This document shows, piece by piece, positions 60,200 to 64,000 of a stretch of DNA of 64,000 nucleotides. The notes under the pieces are model-generated. The model was not told the DNA's origin. It saw nothing but the letters and a program-made list of their open reading frames with translations, and ran no database searches. The stretch comes from Streptomyces sp. SID3343 (GTDB lineage: Bacteria > Actinomycetota > Actinomycetes > Streptomycetales > Streptomycetaceae), in NCBI RefSeq assembly GCF_009865215.1, contig NZ_WWJX01001556.1, positions 1 to 64,000 of the forward strand, in the 5' to 3' direction. The position numbers and the translations under genes were made by a program. Position 1 is the first letter of the stretch. Each line of letters begins with the position of its first letter.

Positions 60200-61383
60200 G
60201 TCGCGTTCTCCGGGATCGCGTCGTGGACCCGACCCATCGTGGGCGAGGCGAACGCCCGGGCCACGCGCACCAGCCAGGCGGTCTCCGCCTCCGACTCCGC
60301 CGCCGGATGCGGCGTGTACGAGGGATCCCCCGATCCCGACAGGCCCTGTTCGGTCAGCCGCAGGACCTCCTTGAGCCAATACGCCTCGGCCACTACGGCG
60401 CGCTCGACCTCGGGCACCCCTGCTCGCTCCACCGCGAGCACCGCGTCCCGGTGCAGGCCCGGCGGTGCGGTATCGCGCAGAGTCAGGGCCGCGTCGCGGA
60501 TCTCGATCCCCCGGCGATGCAGCCGATACGTCAACTCCACCGGGCTGTGCTCGCGGGGTTCGTTCTCGCCGCGCATGACCACGTGCGGCACCGCGTCGGT
60601 CAACACGGCCCACAGCGCGTACAGCCGACGCATCGCCACCCACTGCTTCCATCGGCGCAGGGCGAGGGCGAATACGGAGTACGACGTCCCGGCGAGGATC
60701 AACGTGATGGCGCCCAGTTTGACCACCTTGGACGCCGTCTCGAAGGCGCCGTCACCCCCGGGCCAGGTGCCGCCGGACGCCGTGACCAGCAGGTATGTCG
60801 CCCGCAGGGCGCAGTAGCCCACGCCCAGCAGGTTCCCCAGGGCCAACGTCGCCAACGATCGTCGCAGACCGCCGGCCGGGGCCACTCGGGATGCGCGCCC
60901 CACCAGCAGGGTGCCCACTCCGGTCGCCAACGTCGCGCTCGCGACGAACACGAGCTGATACGCGGTGGCGACCGCGTCACCGGCGTGGTCGGTGATGAAG
61001 TAGTCCCCGCCGTGGTCCCGTTCGGGGATGAGGAAGAACAGGATGACCAACGCGCAGATCATCACGCCGGCCGTGATGTACCGGGGCGAGGTGAAGGCCG
61101 GCGGTTCCTCCGTGGGAGAGACCAGGGCGGTGATCCAGTTGACGAGCAGGAGCATCGCCACGACCCCGGTGGCGTGCTTGAGCAGGGTGCCCACCTGTGC
61201 CACGCCGGTGACGTTCTCGATCGCCTCGGCGACCCGGGGCATGCGGATCGTGAGCGAGACGGCCAGGGCGACGAACGCCCCCCACAGCGGCTGGGTCTGG
61301 AACGAGGTGCGGACCGTGGGACGCCGCCACACGACGATGGTCCAGGCCAGCAGCACGACAACCAGTTCAAGTACGTGGATCAT
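60196..61383 (-). CDS. MAB_1171c-like polytopic membrane protein, copy 2
   Basis: 395 residues. Starts MIHVLELVVVLLAWTIVVW, then SFQTQPLWGAFVALAVSLTI, VAMLLLVNWITALVSPTEEP, ITAGVMICALVILFFLIPER, and a cytosolic end (YRLHRRGIEIRDAALTLRDT; AEAYWLKEVLRLTEQGL) that aligns with copy 1. ATG overlaps the ImmA-like stop by four bases, so it is coupled. Confidence 0.78.
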   Translation of the reverse strand: MIHVLELVVVLLAWTIVVWRRPTVRTSFQTQPLWGAFVALAVSLTIRMPRVAEAIENVTGVAQVGTLLKHATGVVAMLLLVNWITALVSPTEEPPAFTSPRYITAGVMICALVILFFLIPERDHGGDYFITDHAGDAVATAYQLVFVASATLATGVGTLLVGRASRVAPAGGLRRSLATLALGNLLGVGYCALRATYLLVTASGGTWPGGDGAFETASKVVKLGAITLILAGTSYSVFALALRRWKQWVAMRRLYALWAVLTDAVPHVVMRGENEPREHSPVELTYRLHRRGIEIRDAALTLRDTAPPGLHRDAVLAVERAGVPEVERAVVAEAYWLKEVLRLTEQGLSGSGDPSYTPHPAAESEAETAWLVRVARAFASPTMGRVHDAIPENAT

Positions 61384-61904
61384 GAGCGCCTGCGGGAGCG
61401 TCGCGCCGGTTGGGTCAGATCCGCGTGCAGCCGCGACAGGACTCGGCCCGACAGCTCCGGCCCGGGCGGGGGAGCCGGGATCGTGAGCAAAGTCGCGAGC
61501 GTCTCGGCCTCCAGCTCCTGGAAGTCGTTGTACGAGGTGCGCCCGATGATGCGCCGGATCGTGGACGGATCCAAGTCGGGTGAGAGCTGCCCCGCCATGA
61601 GGGCGTCCATCCCGGCGCTGTGGTCGCACAGGATGTGCGCCAGCTCGTGCGCGACGATCTGCCGTTGGTGCGCCGGACTGGTCGAAGCGTCGTACCAGAC
61701 CCAGTCCGCCGTCTCGGTGGCCGCCCACATCCCACACGGCATCCCCGCCGGCATGCCTTCCGGTAGCGGGAGCAACCGCAGCTCCCGCCCCCGGGACCGC
61801 GAGATGTTCTCGCACAGCAACTGCGCGTCGAACGGGTCAGGGATGACGATGTCCAGGCGTTCCAGCCGCTTGCGGGAGGCTTCCCGCAGGCGTTTGAGGT
61901 CCAT
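61380..61904 (-). CDS. ImmA/IrrE-type metallopeptidase-like protein
   Basis: 174 residues with the zinc-peptidase motif RQIVAHELAHILCDH (HELAH), preceded by ADWVWYDASTSPAHQ as in the family, and followed by RRIIGRTSYNDFQELEAETL then ATLLTI, with the third-ligand Glu region. ImmA-type proteins cleave or antagonise the partner XRE repressor, as in ICEBs1, and so switch mobile elements on. ATG follows GGAGG by 9 bases. The intact counterpart of the broken copy at 57976. Confidence 0.85.
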   Translation of the reverse strand: MDLKRLREASRKRLERLDIVIPDPFDAQLLCENISRSRGRELRLLPLPEGMPAGMPCGMWAATETADWVWYDASTSPAHQRQIVAHELAHILCDHSAGMDALMAGQLSPDLDPSTIRRIIGRTSYNDFQELEAETLATLLTIPAPPPGPELSGRVLSRLHADLTQPARRSRRRS

Positions 61905-61974
61905 GCGCGCAATCCTCCGTTGTACCCACGACGACGGAGGCCGCCCGTCGCCGCTGTTGCTGCGGGTGCAGATC

Positions 61975-62448
61975 TCAATCACGTTCGACGGCTCCCGGGA
62001 CGCGAACGGCCCGGGAGCCGGTCTTGAGTCCTTCGAGGCGCCGCGCCTGCTCGATCACGGCGCTCACCATCCGCAGGCTGTCCGCCGACAGGCCGTCGGC
62101 GCGAAAGACCAACCTGTGGACGTCGTTCTCCCGCATCCGCGACCACGCGTCCCGCTCCGCGGCGATGCGCTCGGCCGCCGCATCGTCGAAGAAGTAGACG
62201 GGTTCGACGTTGAAGAACCGCGCGAGCGCGTCGATGGTCTTCAACGTCGGGTTCGTCTGCACCCCCGTCCGAAGCTGCTGCACCAGGCTCGCGGAGACCG
62301 TCGCCCCCTCGGGGCCCGCCTGCTCCTTGATCCCTCGCGCGACCTCGCCGTTGCTGTACGCGCCTCCGTCGGGTCTGCGCACGCTGGCGAACAGTCGGTC
62401 AAGCTTCGCGGCCAGCGTCATAGTCGGCACATCAGGCTTCTCGCCCAC
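61975..62448 (-). CDS. XRE-family regulator, cassette copy 2
   Basis: 157 residues. LAAKLDRLFASVRRPDGGAY, SNGEVARGIKEQAGPEGATV then SASLVQQLRTGVQTNPTLKT (helix-turn-helix) and IDALARFFNVEPVYFFDDAA; C-terminal RMRENDVHRLVFRADGLSAD parallels the first XRE protein. GTG at 62448 follows GGGAGG by 9 bases. Probable repressor of this cassette and partner of the ImmA-like protein. Confidence 0.85.
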   Translation of the reverse strand: MGEKPDVPTMTLAAKLDRLFASVRRPDGGAYSNGEVARGIKEQAGPEGATVSASLVQQLRTGVQTNPTLKTIDALARFFNVEPVYFFDDAAAERIAAERDAWSRMRENDVHRLVFRADGLSADSLRMVSAVIEQARRLEGLKTGSRAVRVPGAVERD

Positions 62449-62616
62449 TCCGTCGCACCTCCCTCGTCGGAGGCACAGACTGCACGAATCGCCATCATCG
62501 CGTCCATCAAATTGGTGAATGACGAGAATCACATGCCAACGGACTGTGAGCCGTGCATGCGGAGGCGGAAACGAAGGCCGCCGAGGGCTCATCATCCGAC
62601 CGGAACGCGGCATACG

Positions 62617-63471
62617 TTAGGGACCCGGGATACCGACCCGGGCAATCCCGCCGTACGTGAACAGTCCGGACGCGCGTCGGCGAGGGCCGGGGTGGACGTC
62701 GGGGTACCACGAGGACACCTCGATGAGTCCGGGTTGGACGAGGGGCAATCCCGCGAGGAGCCGATGGATGTCGTGTCGTTCGCGGATGCGACCCCAGTTG
62801 CCGCGGGTGGCGGCGAGCATGGTTTCGGTGATCACGTTGCGCATCGTCTTGTCGTCGCTGACGAGGTGGCTCACGGCGAGGTAGCTGCCCGGGGCCTGCC
62901 AGCGCGTGATGCGGCCGATCAACTCGGCGGGGTCGGCGCTGTCGGGAACGCATTGCAGGACGTTGGCGAGCAGTACGGCGGTGGGCCGGGCCGGGTCGAT
63001 GAGTCGGGTGATGTCGGGGTGGTCCAGGAGGGAGTGGTCGGTGATGTCGGCATCAACGACGGCGATGTCGTCGTTCTGATCCAGGACCATATTGCCCGCG
63101 CCGATGGCGCTCGGGTCCCGATCTACGTAGACGACTCGTGCGTGAGGATGGGCACTCTGGGCGATCTGGTGGACGTTGCGCGCGGCTGGCAGACCGCATC
63201 CGAGGTCGACGAACTGGCGCACGCCGAACTCTTCGGCGAGCTTGCGAACGGCGCGTTCGGTGAACGCTCGGGCGGCGCGTACCACGGTCCACGCGCGAGG
63301 GGCGATGCGCAGCAGGGCCAGGCACGCGTCCTTGTCGCAGTCATAGTGGTCCCGGCCGTCGAGCAGACGGTTGTGGATGCGCGCGTCTGTGGCGGTGTCC
63401 GCGTCGATGGCACGGTGGGCGACGCGGGACGAGGCCGGGTCGGTCGACGGGGCCGGGGTGTCATGGGTCAT
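62617..63471 (-). CDS. PF04672-type SAM-dependent methyltransferase
   Basis: 284 residues. DARIHNRLLDGRDHYDCDKD, RAARAFTERAVRKLAEEFGV then RQFVDLGCGLPAARNVHQIA, HARVVYVDRDPSAIGAGNMV and PTAVLLANVLQCVPDSADPA are the ordered motifs of the S-adenosyl-methyltransferase family abundant in Streptomyces (formerly DUF574); the substrate is unknown. ATG follows GGAG by 7 bases. Such genes often stand next to XRE regulators in actinomycetes. Confidence 0.9.
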   Translation of the reverse strand: MTHDTPAPSTDPASSRVAHRAIDADTATDARIHNRLLDGRDHYDCDKDACLALLRIAPRAWTVVRAARAFTERAVRKLAEEFGVRQFVDLGCGLPAARNVHQIAQSAHPHARVVYVDRDPSAIGAGNMVLDQNDDIAVVDADITDHSLLDHPDITRLIDPARPTAVLLANVLQCVPDSADPAELIGRITRWQAPGSYLAVSHLVSDDKTMRNVITETMLAATRGNWGRIRERHDIHRLLAGLPLVQPGLIEVSSWYPDVHPGPRRRASGLFTYGGIARVGIPGP

Positions 63472-63557
63472 GCGGTGTCTCCAGGGTCGGCCTGCGCGCG
63501 GTGTCGGCGATGGGCGGCTTCGCGTTGCCCGTTCGCCGCCGACGCCGGGGGCTTTGC

Positions 63558-64000
63558 TCAGTGGGCGCAGGGATGGTGGAGGTGTGCGACGCCTCCGTAC
63601 ATCGCCCATTCCCGGGTCGTCTGAAGTACTCCGCGGTCGGGGTCGGGGCGCCAGTGGGACACGTCGACGAGTCCGGGATCGAGAGGCTCGAATGTGGCGA
63701 GGAGGTGGTCGAGTTCGGCGCGGGTGCGTATGCGTCCCCATTGGCCGGCGGTGCTGGTGTTCATGTGGTCGGTGACGGCGGTGCGGTGGTGAACGTCGTC
63801 GGCGACGAGGTGACTGACGACGAGGAGGCTTCCGGGGACGAGTCGTTCGCGCAGACGTTGCAGGAGTCGGGTGACGGCGGTGTCGTCGGGCAGGCCGTGC
63901 AGTGCGGCGGTGAGCAGGACACCAGTGGGTGCGCCGGGGACGATCAGGGGGTGGTCGAGGATCGAGTCGATGTCGACCAAGTCGGCGTGGAGTGCTCGGG
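63558..64000 (-). CDS. PF04672-type SAM-dependent methyltransferase, partial
   Basis: C-terminal part only; the 5' end lies beyond the window. ADLVDIDSILDHPLIVPGAP then TGVLLTAALHGLPDDTAV and VPGSLLVVSHLVADD match the same family as the preceding gene. Its stop is 86 bases from the next start, so they form a tandem pair. Confidence 0.88.
   Translation of the reverse strand, partial: RALHADLVDIDSILDHPLIVPGAPTGVLLTAALHGLPDDTAVTRLLQRLRERLVPGSLLVVSHLVADDVHHRTAVTDHMNTSTAGQWGRIRTRAELDHLLATFEPLDPGLVDVSHWRPDPDRGVLQTTREWAMYGGVAHLHHPCAH

Noticed and set aside
60223-63624. Open plus-strand frame of more than 1100 codons
   Set aside because: Antisense to the membrane protein, ImmA, XRE and methyltransferase genes; composition is low-complexity Arg/Gly/Asp.

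Overview
The window is very GC-rich, uses GTG/TTG starts and GTGA/ATGA overlaps freely, and carries families (WhiB, DUF317/SPDY, DUF2637, DUF4913, SCO6880, DUF6112, PF04672-type methyltransferases) that point to a Streptomyces-like actinomycete. The left 1.9 kb looks chromosomal: an ARMT1/DUF89-type gene and a tRNA-Lys(UUU) with a decayed second copy of its 3' half. From about 2.3 kb rightward the content is that of a large integrative conjugative element or conjugative plasmid. No integrase and no second end are visible, so the element probably continues beyond base 64000.

Layout. (1) 2.3-2.9 kb: prepilin peptidase on the plus strand. (2) 3.3-35.9 kb: about 33 kb of minus-strand genes, mostly touching or overlapping. 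Read in transcription order it starts with the transfer apparatus (NlpC/P60 hydrolase, DUF6112 membrane protein, VirB8-like protein, VirB6-like protein, SCO6880 protein, VirB4-like ATPase). It then runs through a long series of paralogous accessory genes interrupted by a MoxR ATPase/VWA pair. It ends with the VirD4-type coupling protein, a PAPS-reductase-like protein overlapping a C5 DNA methyltransferase, and genes with DnaB-N-like or HTH-like repeats. (3) 36.19-36.44 kb: a 246-bp divergent control region bounded by a 37-bp inverted repeat that contains matching outward promoters. (4) 36.5-48.1 kb: plus-strand genes: an amino-DNA methyltransferase, DUF4913, a RelE-like protein, a tandem HxlR regulator and several DUF317/SPDY proteins. 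(5) 48.1-49.7 kb: poorly organised region with strong hairpins. (6) 49.7-56.7 kb: minus-strand processing/replication operon: DnaD-like replisome organiser, DnaC-like loader, WhiB, SpdB-like DUF2637 protein, MobC, relaxase. A triple inverted repeat next to mobC is a candidate oriT. (7) 57.1-62.5 kb: two convergent copies of an XRE / ImmA-like / MAB_1171c-like cassette, one with its ImmA gene gutted. (8) 62.6-64 kb: two PF04672-type methyltransferases, the second cut by the window end.

The most unusual feature is the accessory set inside the long minus-strand array. About fifteen copies of one ~65-residue module (core 'LL..AGF ... L.AAGY.V.VDP.L') are scattered over 6-28 kb. In at least four genes (12.1-16.2 kb) this module is preceded by a domain that aligns with the N-terminal nuclease domain of the element's own relaxase, but with the first histidine of the HxH metal motif lost. 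A fifth gene (7.0-7.9 kb) has the corresponding region deleted. Nearly all accessory proteins end in an Ala/Pro/Thr-rich tail with terminal arginines, as the relaxase does, while the transfer-machine, methyltransferase and replication proteins do not. This suggests, without proving it, that the accessory families are substrates or partners of the transfer machine.
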